A stretch of DNA of 64,000 nt, taken from contig NZ_FLOB01000002.1 of the NCBI RefSeq assembly GCF_900089775.1, forward strand, positions 682,001 through 746,000, read 5' to 3'. The notes beneath the pieces were generated by a model. That model was not told where the DNA came from. It did not search any database and was given only the letters and a program-made list of their open reading frames with translations. Within the stretch, counting starts at the first letter, position 1. Each line of letters starts with the position of its first letter. Origin of the DNA: Marinomonas spartinae (GTDB lineage: Bacteria; Pseudomonadota; Gammaproteobacteria; Pseudomonadales; Marinomonadaceae). The position numbers and the translations under genes were made by a program. This document shows, piece after piece, positions 34,996 to 45,788 of this stretch.

Positions 34996-36288
34996 ATGAC
35001 AAAAACACTCGATACGGTACAAACGCAAGATCAGTTGCCTGAATCAACGACTGTTGTGGTGATTGGCGGTGGTATTGTTGGTGTGACGGCTGCGCTAACC
35101 TTAGCTGAGCGTAATATTCCTGTTGTTTTGTTAGAAAAAGGCCACATCGGAGGAGAGCAATCTTCACGAAATTTGGGCTGGATTCGGAAAACCAACCGTC
35201 ACTCAGAGGATGTGCCTCTGGCGGCTGCAGCGGATCGACTCTGGGCGCAAATGCCGGAGAGAATTGGCCATGATGCAGGCTATAAACAAGCTGGCATTAT
35301 GTTTTTGGCAAAAACAGAAGAACAACTGGCAGCAAGTGAAGGCTGGTTGAAGTCCGTTCAGGCTCTGGATTTGGACTCACATTTATTGAGTAAAAAAGAA
35401 ATTGATCAAAAAGTGCCAGGTGGAAAGGGCGATTGGGTAGGGGGAATCTATACCCCCTCTGATGGTCGTGCGGAGCCTGCCGTGGCAACAGCTGCCATGG
35501 CGAAAAAAGCCATTGAGCTGGGTGCAATAATGGTACAAAACTGTGCTGTTCGTACTTTATCCATGTCTGGGGGCAAGGTCTCTGGTGTGGTGACAGAGCA
35601 AGGGGAAATTCGCTGTGAACAAGTGCTGCTGGCTGGTGGCGCGTGGTCAAGACGCTTCTTGGGCAACTTAGGTGTGTCTTTATATACCTTGCCATTAATA
35701 TGCTCAGTGATGCGAACCAAACCAATGGAAGGGCCGACTGATATTGCTGTTGGTGGTCCAGATTTCTCTTTTAGGAAACATCAAGGTGGTGGTTTTATTG
35801 TCACCCAGCGTGGGGCGTTAGATGCCAAACTCACTTTAGATCATTTATTAATTGGTCGACGCTACCTATCCCAATTACGCACTCAAGGTGGTTTTTTGCG
35901 AGTGTCGATGGGTCGTGAGTTTTTTAAAGACCTAACCTTGGCACGTCGTTGGAAAGGCAATCAAGTGACGCCTTTTGAAAAAATCCGTACTATGGATCCA
36001 CAAGCCAATCCTGCTTTGAACAATGAAGCCATAACCAACTTGAGAAAGGCTTGGCCAGCGTTTGAAGCGGCTGAACTAGAGGAAGCGTGGGCTGGGGTGA
36101 TTGATATCACACCTGACTCAAGTCCAGTGATTGATCATGTGAAAAGCATTCCTGGCTTAACGGTTGCAACGGGCTTCTCTGGTCACGGTTTTGGAACAGG
36201 ACCTGCAGCAGGTCAGTTAGCGGCGGATCTTGTCTCCAATCACGAACCGATTGTTAATCCTGCTCCTTATCGATTTGATCGCTTCTAG
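34996..36288 (+). CDS. FAD-dependent amine/amino acid oxidoreductase (DAO family), module A
   Basis: A 430-aa DAO-family flavoprotein. The dinucleotide fold starts VVVIGGGIVGVTAALTLAER, followed by LLEKGHIGGEQSSRNLGWIRKTNRH, the SSRN-GW form common in sarcosine/amino acid oxidase-like proteins. The C-terminal FAD contact is TVATGFSGHGFGTGPAAGQLAADL. It likely oxidises a secondary or primary amine to an imine, which RidA and the cyclodeaminase-family enzyme of the same operon could process. No signal peptide, so it is cytoplasmic. The paralogue in module B (43912-45204) is the same length and highly similar. Confidence 0.87.
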   Translation: MTKTLDTVQTQDQLPESTTVVVIGGGIVGVTAALTLAERNIPVVLLEKGHIGGEQSSRNLGWIRKTNRHSEDVPLAAAADRLWAQMPERIGHDAGYKQAGIMFLAKTEEQLAASEGWLKSVQALDLDSHLLSKKEIDQKVPGGKGDWVGGIYTPSDGRAEPAVATAAMAKKAIELGAIMVQNCAVRTLSMSGGKVSGVVTEQGEIRCEQVLLAGGAWSRRFLGNLGVSLYTLPLICSVMRTKPMEGPTDIAVGGPDFSFRKHQGGGFIVTQRGALDAKLTLDHLLIGRRYLSQLRTQGGFLRVSMGREFFKDLTLARRWKGNQVTPFEKIRTMDPQANPALNNEAITNLRKAWPAFEAAELEEAWAGVIDITPDSSPVIDHVKSIPGLTVATGFSGHGFGTGPAAGQLAADLVSNHEPIVNPAPYRFDRF

Positions 36289-36301
36289 GCGGTTGTCTCT
36301 C

Positions 36302-36341
36302 AAAAAAATACTGACACATTTTTTGTGTTGGTATTTTTTTT
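36302..36341 (+). terminator. Terminator of module A
   Basis: AAAAAAATACTGACACA and TGTGTTGGTATTTTTTT form a 17-bp stem with two wobble pairs, ending in the T-run. It lies 14 bp after the oxidase stop codon. Confidence 0.85.
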
Positions 36342-36403
36342 CATTAGATTCCAGTGTATAAGGAGAGACTCGAAGACTAACGATTATCACATGGACAGTG
36401 GGT

Positions 36404-36895
36404 ATGAATCATTTAAGAGTTATCAAAGTTATTTTAGTGGCTTGTGTTGCCTTGTTTGCAGGGTTAGTTGCCTTTAATAATATAGTGGATTATGGATCCA
36501 ATTATGCTTTTGTTCAGCATGTCTTAACCATGGATTCGATTTTTGATAATAATCCTCTGGTCTATCGTTCAATTCAAGTTCCTTTTCTACATCATGCCTT
36601 TTATTGGCTGATTATCTTTACCGAAGCCATGGTAGGGATATTGTGTGCCTTAGGTGTGTGGCAAATGTGGCATAGCCGTCTTGCCGATAACAGGACCTTT
36701 AATCATGCTAAAAAATGGGCCAATGTTGGCTTATTACTTGGGGTGTTGCTCTGGTTTACTGGATTTATGACGATTGGTGCAGAGTGGTTTTTAATGTGGC
36801 AGTCTAAAATTTGGAATGGGCAATCCTCTGCATTTCGTTTTATCGTGGTACTCTTTCTAGTATTGATCTTTATTAATCAAGAGGAAAAGTCATAG
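36404..36895 (+). CDS. DUF2165-family small membrane protein
   Basis: A 163-aa protein with four hydrophobic segments (near residues 7-28, 63-88, 105-127 and 140-155), matching DUF2165. Typical pieces are VAFNNIVDYGSNYAFVQHVLTMDS and GFMTIGAEWFLMWQSKIWNGQ. The function of the family is unknown. DUF2165 genes are frequently found next to amino acid or amine oxidase genes, as here. There is no good ribosome binding site at the ATG (36404); a GTG two codons upstream is an alternative. It lies after the module A terminator, so it has its own promoter. Confidence 0.75.
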   Translation: MNHLRVIKVILVACVALFAGLVAFNNIVDYGSNYAFVQHVLTMDSIFDNNPLVYRSIQVPFLHHAFYWLIIFTEAMVGILCALGVWQMWHSRLADNRTFNHAKKWANVGLLLGVLLWFTGFMTIGAEWFLMWQSKIWNGQSSAFRFIVVLFLVLIFINQEEKS

Positions 36896-37012
36896 TAGAT
36901 GTATTAGCGTTGCTTTTATTCACTCGATTTGTTTTTTCTCCAGTTTTATATTGAGTGCATGGTATTTATATTCATGTACTCAATATCTTATGTTTTTACC
37001 TTTTAATTTTAT

Positions 37013-37621
37013 TCAAACAAGAGAGTGCTTGAGTATCATCATCTCAAGCATTTGTTCTGCCATTTCGGTGACATTTTCTTCGTCAATATAAATACCATCG
37101 ATTAAGAATCTGGCAAGGCCGTGTAGGCTTGCCCAGGTGGCTTGTCCGACCCTGAGTGGTGTATTGCTGCTGGTCAAAACGCCATTTTTTTGCAGGGCTT
37201 CCACCCAGTCTATCCAGCATTTAAAAGCTTGGCGTGATGCTATCTTTAAGCTGTCATTAGGTGTGCCTGTTTGCCATAAGGTACGGCCATACATCAGGTC
37301 ATAGAGCTCACTTTGTTGTTGGGCAAAATGAATGTATAAAAAGACGTATTTTTTAAAGGTTTCTTCGCTATGGTCTTGCTGGTTAATTAGCTGTCTAAGC
37401 CGCTCTGTTTGCTGCTCAAAGCCATTGGCTGCGATGGCGCAGAGTAAGGCATTTTTATCTTTGAAATGGTGATAGGGGGCGGTGCGAGATACGCCAACGA
37501 TGTCTGCTAACTTACGCATCGATAAGGCATTGGCCCCTTCTTTATGAAGAAGGTCGCTAGCGGCTTGGATTAAGGTGATTTTCAAATCACCATGATGATA
37601 GGTTTTTTTCGTTGTGGTCAT
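37013..37621 (-). CDS. TetR-family repressor, divergent from fadH
   Basis: A 202-aa TetR regulator. The N-terminal helix-turn-helix covers about residues 10-55 (LKITLIQAASDLLHKEGANALSMRKLADIVGVSRTAPYHHFKDKNALL in sequence order). A helical ligand domain of TetR_C type follows with LHGLARFLIDGIY. Its start codon at 37621 lies at the predicted transcription start of its own promoter, and no ribosome binding site is visible, so the mRNA may be leaderless. Two operator palindromes in the shared promoter region suggest it represses both itself and fadH. The ligand could be an unsaturated acyl-CoA, given the target gene. Confidence 0.87.
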   Translation of the reverse strand: MTTTKKTYHHGDLKITLIQAASDLLHKEGANALSMRKLADIVGVSRTAPYHHFKDKNALLCAIAANGFEQQTERLRQLINQQDHSEETFKKYVFLYIHFAQQQSELYDLMYGRTLWQTGTPNDSLKIASRQAFKCWIDWVEALQKNGVLTSSNTPLRVGQATWASLHGLARFLIDGIYIDEENVTEMAEQMLEMMILKHSLV

Positions 37622-37627
37622 GCTCGG

Positions 37628-37683
37628 ATTAAAGCTGTTTATCTTGACAGTGTCAAAATTAAATTCTATCTTGACGCTGTCTA
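37628..37683. promoter_or_regulatory. TetR/fadH divergent promoters with two operators
   Basis: TTGACAGTGTCAA (37644-37656) is a perfect 13-bp palindrome; TTGACGCTGTCTA (37671-37683) is a near copy 27 bp away. The first provides -35 boxes in both directions. Plus strand: TTGACA (37644) then 17 bp then TATCTT (37667). Minus strand: TTGACA (37651-37656) then 17 bp then TTTAAT (37628-37633). Binding of a TetR dimer at either site would shut both promoters. Confidence 0.75.
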
Positions 37684-37783
37684 GATTGTTTTTAGCTTGT
37701 TAAGAGACCTCTATAAGCGAACCCAGTACGAGGTATCGAGCACAGCAGTCGTGTCGTGGTTTGTATAACAATAACATCCTTAA

Positions 37784-39817
<2,034 letters not shown>

Positions 39818-40289
39818 GCATCTAGAGTATAGCAGAGACTTTACTCATGTTTTTTTTATGTGATTATCTGCTATTTGAGGGATGGAATTATTTTCGTAAG
39901 TCTTATTCTCCAGCTCAGAGCTAACCTACTATAGCTATAATGGATCATTTCTTTTATGGCTATAGCATTATTTGCTGGGTGAATTTTTCTGAGTGCCTTT
40001 GTTAACCTAATTTTCTTGAAAATCGATTGCTATTTAGATCTGTCGAAGGGGTTATATTTATTCTTATTGTAGAAGAATAGCACTATTATACTCTAATGTG
40101 TTTTCTAATTATTTTCTTATTCTCCTCTTTTCTTAAGAATAGTGTTTTTTTATAAGGGATTTTTAAGTTATTCCTATTTCTTATTTCAATAATGAGTAAA
40201 GTGAATTTGTTTTTGAATGGTGGTTAAAATAGCATAGTTTGAATTGACCTCATTCTTGAGGTGTTTTCAATACCTTGGGGGATACGCTT
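39818..40289. other. Intergenic region, AT-rich
   Basis: 472 bp without a gene, very AT-rich from about 40000 with many short T-runs. It presumably holds the promoter of the lpxO gene at 40290. GGGGGA (40277-40282) is its ribosome binding site. I see no clear operator or hairpin. Confidence 0.5.
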
Positions 40290-41192
40290 ATGGGGGTTGC
40301 TGTTTTTCTATTGTTCGTTATGTGTGCTTTTTATGTTCAGAGCCGTGGTGTGGTTAAGCATAGTAAGTTATCTCGTCGAATTACCGATCATTCCAATTTC
40401 TTAGGCCCAATTAATTGCCTATTCTATCTGTTTTCTCGCGTTAAAAAGAGCCCTTTTATTGATGTCAAAGAATTTCCTGAGCTGAAGGTTGTAGAAGATA
40501 ACTGGGAAATGATTCGTGATGAGGCACTCGTCTTGAATAGTTCAGCACAAATCAAGGCATCTGAGGATTTGGATGATCTCGGCTTTAATTCGTTCTTTCG
40601 TACTGGCTGGAAGCGCTTTTACTTAAAGTGGTACGGTGCTGATCTAAAGTCCGCTAAGCAGCTATGTCCTAATACAGTGGCACTACTCTCCACTGTGCCG
40701 GGCGTGAAAGGGGCTATGTTTGCCATGTTGCCTCCAGGGGCTCGCTTAGTGAAGCATCGAGATCCTTATGCAGGCTCGTTGCGCTACCACTTAGGATTGG
40801 TGACCCCTAATTCTGATGACTGTCATATTGTGGTTGATGGTATACAGTATTCTTGGCGGGATGGTGAGTCTGTTATGTTTGATGAGACATTTATTCATTA
40901 TGCCGAAAATAAAACAGACCAAAATAGAATTGTGCTATTTTTAGATGTTAAGCGACCAGTTAGTTTTTTTTTAGTGGATTGGTTTAATGAGTTTTTGTCT
41001 TACACATTACTGGCAGCCTCGGCGACAAAAAATGTAAAAGGTGACAAAGTTGGCTTCCTAAATAAAATTTTCGCCTATGTGTATAAAATAAGGGTGGTTG
41101 GTAAAAAGGTTAAGGCCTTTAATAAGCCTCTATATTACTTTCTACAGTACGCATTGTATATTTACCTTATTTATATTATCTTTTTTAAATAA
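40290..41192 (+). CDS. lpxO: LpxO-like aspartyl/asparaginyl beta-hydroxylase, copy 1
   Basis: A 300-aa Fe(II)/2-oxoglutarate dioxygenase resembling lipid A hydroxylase LpxO (about 300 aa). An N-terminal membrane anchor (MGVAVFLLFVMCAFYVQSRG) is followed by LGPINCLFYLFSRVKKSPF. The catalytic core has HRDPYAGSLRYHLGLVTP with the metal His/Asp, and the second metal histidine lies in DETFIHYAENKTDQNRIV. It would add a 2-hydroxyl to a lipid A acyl chain at the cytoplasmic face of the inner membrane. The ATG at 40290 follows GGGGGA. A close paralogue lies at 62729-63628. No adjacent lipid A gene is present. Confidence 0.85.
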   Translation: MGVAVFLLFVMCAFYVQSRGVVKHSKLSRRITDHSNFLGPINCLFYLFSRVKKSPFIDVKEFPELKVVEDNWEMIRDEALVLNSSAQIKASEDLDDLGFNSFFRTGWKRFYLKWYGADLKSAKQLCPNTVALLSTVPGVKGAMFAMLPPGARLVKHRDPYAGSLRYHLGLVTPNSDDCHIVVDGIQYSWRDGESVMFDETFIHYAENKTDQNRIVLFLDVKRPVSFFLVDWFNEFLSYTLLAASATKNVKGDKVGFLNKIFAYVYKIRVVGKKVKAFNKPLYYFLQYALYIYLIYIIFFK

Positions 41193-41224
41193 GATAAAGC
41201 TAATGTTCTCATTTTATGCTTGCT

Positions 41225-41258
41225 AAAAATAAAAGACCATAGGCAACCTTGCCTATGG
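41225..41258 (-). terminator. Terminator of the chemoreceptor gene
   Basis: A perfect inverted repeat, CCATAGGC/GCCTATGG (41237-41258) with a 6-nt loop, is followed on the minus strand by TCTTTTATTTTT. It lies between the converging lpxO and chemoreceptor genes. Confidence 0.8.
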
Positions 41259-41294
41259 AATGACTTCTGTCTCTGAAGAGAAAAGAAAGTTACT

Positions 41295-42386
41295 TTAATG
41301 GTTGATTTGCTTAAATAGATAATTCTGGATCTGTTGCATATATTGGTAGGTATTCATAATGTGTTTTACTATATTCTCTTCTAGTTGCGCTAGGTGTGCA
41401 GCGCTATGGGGCGTGGATTGTGTCAGCTCCTTTGCTATCTTATTTAAAGCAGACAATTCATTATCGATTTTAAGAAAACCGGATTGTGAACGGAAGTTAA
41501 ATTCATTGTCTGTTCCTTGGTAATACCAAGCACCGAAATCCGTCTCCTTTATGTCTCTAAAGGGGCTTGATGTTTGATTGTTTAAGGCAGCGATAAGGTA
41601 AGATGATTGCCATTGATTTAGCTCTAGCAGGGCGGCAGAGACATGGGCAAAGGCCATGGAGTGATAGCCTGCTGACATCATATTTTCAGAGTCTTGTGCG
41701 GTGAGACGAAAGGATTGATCGAGCTGTTCGCAACTCTGACTGACTGCGGATACTGACCGATGCAGTGTGTCGATTTGCCCGCTGACTGCGTTGGTATGAC
41801 CATCAATTTTTTGTACCAAACTAGATATCTGCTCACTGGAGTCACGGGCTTTGTTAGCCAGTGTGCGAACTTCGTCTGCAACAACCGCAAAGCCTCGTCC
41901 GTATTCGCCGGCACGAGCCGCTTCAATGGCGGCATTGAGAGCTAATAAATTGGTCTGCTCAGAAATGCTTTGGATAGTGTCCGTGAAATTTTTAATGTCA
42001 TTGGTAATGTTTTTTAGATTGTTAACATCGTCAAGACTGGACTGGGTTTTGTTGGCAATCTCAGTTAAGGAGAGGGTGATGTTAGCAATATCGGATTTGT
42101 TGTCGGCAATTTTTTGGTTACTGCCTTCTGACGCACTCATAGGTTCAAATAGGTATTCGGAAACTTGTTTGATCGTGTTGAGAGCTTGACTAAGAAGGGG
42201 CTGCTGGGCGAGTAGTAAGCGATCATCGTGCGTTTGTGGCGGAGGTGTGTGTTGATGTTTTTCTTCCTGCTGATGCAGTTTTTCTTTGAGGTGGTGAATT
42301 TCCTGTTCTAAAGCGAGCTTTTCGCTACTCACTTTCGTTAATTTTTCTTGTAAAGCCTCGAGATTTTTCTTTTTACTAAACAGCAT
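41295..42386 (-). CDS. Soluble methyl-accepting chemotaxis protein with degenerate CZB domain
   Basis: A 363-aa receptor without membrane segments. An N-terminal coiled coil (1-50) leads into a short MCP signalling domain whose hairpin tip reads [23 protein letters not shown]. The C-terminal 120 residues resemble a CZB zinc sensor: [20 protein letters not shown], then [13 protein letters not shown]. The usual zinc-binding cysteine before FGxWY (C-R-F/L-G-K-W) is replaced (ETDFGAWY), and the later paired histidines are also missing. So CZB zinc binding is probably lost. It likely signals to a CheA from the cytoplasm. It has its own terminator. Confidence 0.85.
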   Translation of the reverse strand: MLFSKKKNLEALQEKLTKVSSEKLALEQEIHHLKEKLHQQEEKHQHTPPPQTHDDRLLLAQQPLLSQALNTIKQVSEYLFEPMSASEGSNQKIADNKSDIANITLSLTEIANKTQSSLDDVNNLKNITNDIKNFTDTIQSISEQTNLLALNAAIEAARAGEYGRGFAVVADEVRTLANKARDSSEQISSLVQKIDGHTNAVSGQIDTLHRSVSAVSQSCEQLDQSFRLTAQDSENMMSAGYHSMAFAHVSAALLELNQWQSSYLIAALNNQTSSPFRDIKETDFGAWYYQGTDNEFNFRSQSGFLKIDNELSALNKIAKELTQSTPHSAAHLAQLEENIVKHIMNTYQYMQQIQNYLFKQINH

Positions 42387-42425
42387 AGGCAGGCTCGCTT
42401 ACTTAAACACGATAATATGAGTATT

Positions 42426-42470
42426 GAAAAAGCAAAACGCCAGTGACTAGGAAAGCCAGCTGACGTTTTG
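42426..42470 (-). terminator. Terminator of the module B operon
   Basis: On the minus strand CAAAACGTCAG and CTGGCGTTTTG form an 11-bp stem with one wobble pair and a 16-nt loop, followed by a CTTTTTC tail. It lies just past the permease stop codon. Confidence 0.75.
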
Positions 42471-42481
42471 AAGTGGGAGTC

Positions 42482-43873
42482 TTAGTCCATATCGGGTTCA
42501 AAGAGCTTACGTTTCATATAGAATTTCACCCAGATAGCCGCGATCACACAGATTACAGCCAACATGCCCCCAGCAATGCTATACACCATTTTAGTCATAT
42601 CTGGTGATGGAGAGTTGTGGAGAGCCACGTACACCATCGCAACGATCCCCAGAATTTGTGGTATTGGGAAGAAAGGTGTGCGATAAGGTCGCTTGTGATT
42701 CGGCATGCGACGACGCAAGATGATGACATCAATATGAGCGATGATATAGGCCAACAAATAACTTGTGGTGGCGGCGATTACAAAGACAATTAAAGAGTCA
42801 ATAGTCATCACTAAAAAAGGAATGATAACTAGAACGGCCATCATCACAATGCCTACCCAAGGAGAACCAAAGCGATTGGTCACTTTTAGAATAGGAAAAG
42901 CTTGTTTGTCTTGTGCCATACCGTGAAGCATACGTGGTAGTGCTGCAAAAATGGTGTTTACTGTACTACAGGTCGCTGTCAACGCCATAATGGTGGCAAT
43001 GATTAATCCCGCTTTACCAAATACGGCATTCGCGTAATTTAGGTAAGGAATAGGGGATTTCAGTAACTCGTCCGTATTTAAGTATAAGCTTGCGCCATAA
43101 ACAAATAGGGCGAAAATACAGAAGATAGCGAGCAAAGAAAGACGCATGGCTTTAGGAATATTTTTCTCTGGATTCTTTACTTCATTGATCATGGGGCAGA
43201 TGTATTCAGAGCCCACGAACAGCCACATAGCCAAAGCAATTAAACCAATAAAGCTACCATTTGTTACGCCAGAAAAGCCCCAGTCGACCGTCGCGCCCGT
43301 TAAGATAGGATGCGGTTCTGTGCTTCCTGAAACAGCGGCTAAAGCAGTAAGGATTAAGGCGCTGACCATGACAAAAGCTAGCACGTTTTGAACTTTTGAA
43401 AAAACGTCGGTACCGATAATGTTGGTGATGGCCAAAATTGCCACAATCAAAATCGGGATCAGTTTTTCAGGGAACATGCCTGGCAGCAGCTGACCAACCA
43501 TGGCATCCACTAGGAATAACTCGACTGGCAAAGCCAACGTAGCGACGACGACATAACCTGCAAACACCGAAACGATAGCAGGAAAATGACCAATGGCTTT
43601 TTGTGTGTAAGTCGCCAGTGTTCCTTCTTGTGGAAACATCAAAGACAATTCAGAAAAGCTCATGGCATTAAATTGTGCGATGATCAAAGCCGCCAGCATG
43701 GCAAAGATAAATCCCATACCACCTAGGCCAATACCTTGCATAGCAGAAATCATTGCCCCTTGGACAATAACCATACCAATACAAGTTGCCATCATAGTGA
43801 GCAGACCGATCTTTTTTTTCGACATGGTACTGTGACCTGTCGGTATTGAATTTATGGTCGATGTATCACTCAT
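42482..43873 (-). CDS. APC-family amino acid/amine permease, module B
   Basis: A 463-aa protein with about 12 membrane segments. The APC start is visible (KKIGLLTMMATCIGMVIVQGAMIS), and a later segment EYICPMINEVKNPEKNIPKAMRLSLL is the conserved loop of APC transporters. It lies 38 bp downstream of the module B oxidase and before a terminator, so it is the last gene of that operon. It probably imports the amine or amino acid substrate of the module. Module A has no permease, so this carrier may serve both. Confidence 0.88.
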   Translation of the reverse strand: MSDTSTINSIPTGHSTMSKKKIGLLTMMATCIGMVIVQGAMISAMQGIGLGGMGFIFAMLAALIIAQFNAMSFSELSLMFPQEGTLATYTQKAIGHFPAIVSVFAGYVVVATLALPVELFLVDAMVGQLLPGMFPEKLIPILIVAILAITNIIGTDVFSKVQNVLAFVMVSALILTALAAVSGSTEPHPILTGATVDWGFSGVTNGSFIGLIALAMWLFVGSEYICPMINEVKNPEKNIPKAMRLSLLAIFCIFALFVYGASLYLNTDELLKSPIPYLNYANAVFGKAGLIIATIMALTATCSTVNTIFAALPRMLHGMAQDKQAFPILKVTNRFGSPWVGIVMMAVLVIIPFLVMTIDSLIVFVIAATTSYLLAYIIAHIDVIILRRRMPNHKRPYRTPFFPIPQILGIVAMVYVALHNSPSPDMTKMVYSIAGGMLAVICVIAAIWVKFYMKRKLFEPDMD

Positions 43874-43911
43874 TGTTCCGTTCCTCTTATAATTAAAATC
43901 TTAGGTCGATT

Positions 43912-45204
43912 TTAGAGACGATCAAAGCGATAAGGGCTTGGATCGATTAATGGCGTCGCGTTAGATACTAAGTCCGCGGCTAATTCCCCTGCGGCAGGCC
44001 CTGTTCCAAAACCATGGCCCGAAAAGCCCGTAGCAACGGTTAATCCGGGGATTTTTTGAACATGATCAATCACGGGGTTTGAGTCAGGGGTGACGTCAAT
44101 CACACCCGCCCAAGCTTCTTCTAGCTCGGCTTTTTCGAAAGCAGGCCAAGCGTTGCAAAGATTGTTGAACGCATCTTGATTAAGGTTGGCATTGAAATTC
44201 GGATCCAAGGTGCGGATCTTTTCAAATGGTGACACCTTGTTGGCTCCCCAGCGACGAGCAAGGGCAAGGTCCTTAATAAAATGACGACCAAAAGAAATAT
44301 TCAAAAAGCTACGTTGGGTGCGAAGTTGATCCATATAGCGACGACCAATTAGCAAATGGTCCAGCGTGATGGGCGCATCAAGCTTGCCGCGCTGGGTGAT
44401 AATAAAACCACCGTCTTTATGTTTTCTAAAAGAAAAATCAGGACCACCCACAGCGATATCAGTCGGACCTTCCATCGGTTTGGTTCTAAACACAGAACAA
44501 ATCAGCGGCAGTGTCGGCAACGATACACCTAAGTTGCCGAGGAAGCGGCGTGACCAAGCGCCACCCGCAAGCAGTACGCGATCACAGCGGATCTCCCCTT
44601 TCTCTGTGACGACACCGGAAACTTTTCCTGCGCTCATGGATAAGGTGCGAACGGCACAGTGCTGAATCAAAATTGCCCCTTTTTTCTGGGCTGCTTTTGC
44701 CATAGCAGGCACTGCTATTGAAGGTTCAGCACGACCATCTGATGCGGTGAAAATACCGCCTTCCCAGTGGCCTTGACCGCCCGGTACTTTTTGGCTGATT
44801 TCTTTAGCGCTTAGTATTTTGGAGCCGAGTTCTAATGACTCAACGGATTTTAGCCAGCTTTCGTGCATAGCAAGTTGAGCTTGGGTTTTAGCAAGGAACA
44901 TGATGCCCGCTTGTTTGTAGCCAACATCCTGACCTATACGGTTTGGCATCTCTGACCATAGTCGATCCGCCTCTACGGCTAAGGGCACATCATCAAAATG
45001 TCGATTGGTTTTACGCACCCAGCCAAGGTTACGGGAAGATTGTTCGCCAGCTATGTGACCTTTCTCCAACAACACCACTGGGATATTACGTTCAGCAAGG
45101 GTGAGTGCCGCAGTGACACCCACAATGCCACCACCAATGATCACCACACTGGTGCTTTCGGGAAGCTGGTCTTGTGTTTCAATTGCGTCAAGTGTTTTTG
45201 TCAT
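43912..45204 (-). CDS. FAD-dependent amine/amino acid oxidoreductase (DAO family), module B
   Basis: A 430-aa paralogue of the protein at 34996-36288, with the same landmarks: VVIIGGGIVGVTAALTLAER, EQSSRNLGWVRKTNRH and GFSGHGFGTGPAAGELAADL. Differences cluster around residues 110-160 and 300-350 (for example FNANLNQDAFNNL against PALNNEAITNL), which may affect substrate choice. It sits 61 bp after ridA and 38 bp before the permease. The predicted role is oxidation of an amine to an imine in the cytoplasm. Confidence 0.87.
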   Translation of the reverse strand: MTKTLDAIETQDQLPESTSVVIIGGGIVGVTAALTLAERNIPVVLLEKGHIAGEQSSRNLGWVRKTNRHFDDVPLAVEADRLWSEMPNRIGQDVGYKQAGIMFLAKTQAQLAMHESWLKSVESLELGSKILSAKEISQKVPGGQGHWEGGIFTASDGRAEPSIAVPAMAKAAQKKGAILIQHCAVRTLSMSAGKVSGVVTEKGEIRCDRVLLAGGAWSRRFLGNLGVSLPTLPLICSVFRTKPMEGPTDIAVGGPDFSFRKHKDGGFIITQRGKLDAPITLDHLLIGRRYMDQLRTQRSFLNISFGRHFIKDLALARRWGANKVSPFEKIRTLDPNFNANLNQDAFNNLCNAWPAFEKAELEEAWAGVIDVTPDSNPVIDHVQKIPGLTVATGFSGHGFGTGPAAGELAADLVSNATPLIDPSPYRFDRL

Positions 45205-45265
45205 AGCACATTTCCGGATGGTGTAAAGAGAGCATTTGCAGAGGACAAGTAATGCAAACGTTCTG

Positions 45266-45685
45266 TTAAGCTAATTTGATTTCTTGAACGTCTGCTTTAG
45301 CTGCACCACGGTACGCGGTGACTTCTAGTTCCACTTTGTAGACGGTGGAACCTAGCGGCGGGCAAGTCACGGTTGTGGCTGGATTAACGCCTTTAAACTG
45401 GGTACCAATAAACTCCATAACAGCGTTTGTGTCTTCTGGGTTTTGGATAAATACACGGGACATCACTACGTCCCCAAGAGAGGCATCTACGGTCGCTAAT
45501 GCGCGTTCGATATTGGCGAAGACTTGTTTTGTCTGCTCAATCACGTCTTCTGGTATTTCTTGAGTGACTGGGTTTCGACCCGCTGTGTTAGAGACAAAGA
45601 TCCAGTTATCTACTTCTACTAAGCGAGAGTAGCTGGCGATTTCTTCAAATTTAGAACCCGTTTTTACTTTTACAATGGTGCTCAT
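45266..45685 (-). CDS. RidA/YjgF-family protein, module B
   Basis: A 139-aa paralogue of the module A protein, nearly identical at the C-terminus (NPATTVTCPPLGSTVYKVEL). It belongs to the same Rid subfamily lacking the usual late active-site arginine. It lies 103 bp after the cyclodeaminase-family gene and 61 bp before the oxidase. It likely hydrolyses or binds imine intermediates made by the oxidase. Confidence 0.85.
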   Translation of the reverse strand: MSTIVKVKTGSKFEEIASYSRLVEVDNWIFVSNTAGRNPVTQEIPEDVIEQTKQVFANIERALATVDASLGDVVMSRVFIQNPEDTNAVMEFIGTQFKGVNPATTVTCPPLGSTVYKVELEVTAYRGAAKADVQEIKLA

Positions 45686-45788
45686 TTATGTTCTCAAATC
45701 TTTTATCAAGTTAGTAACGAGATGCACGATAAGCGAGCGCACATTAGGAAAAGGCGCTCGCGTCGTTGCTATTGGCGAATGGTTGCTG

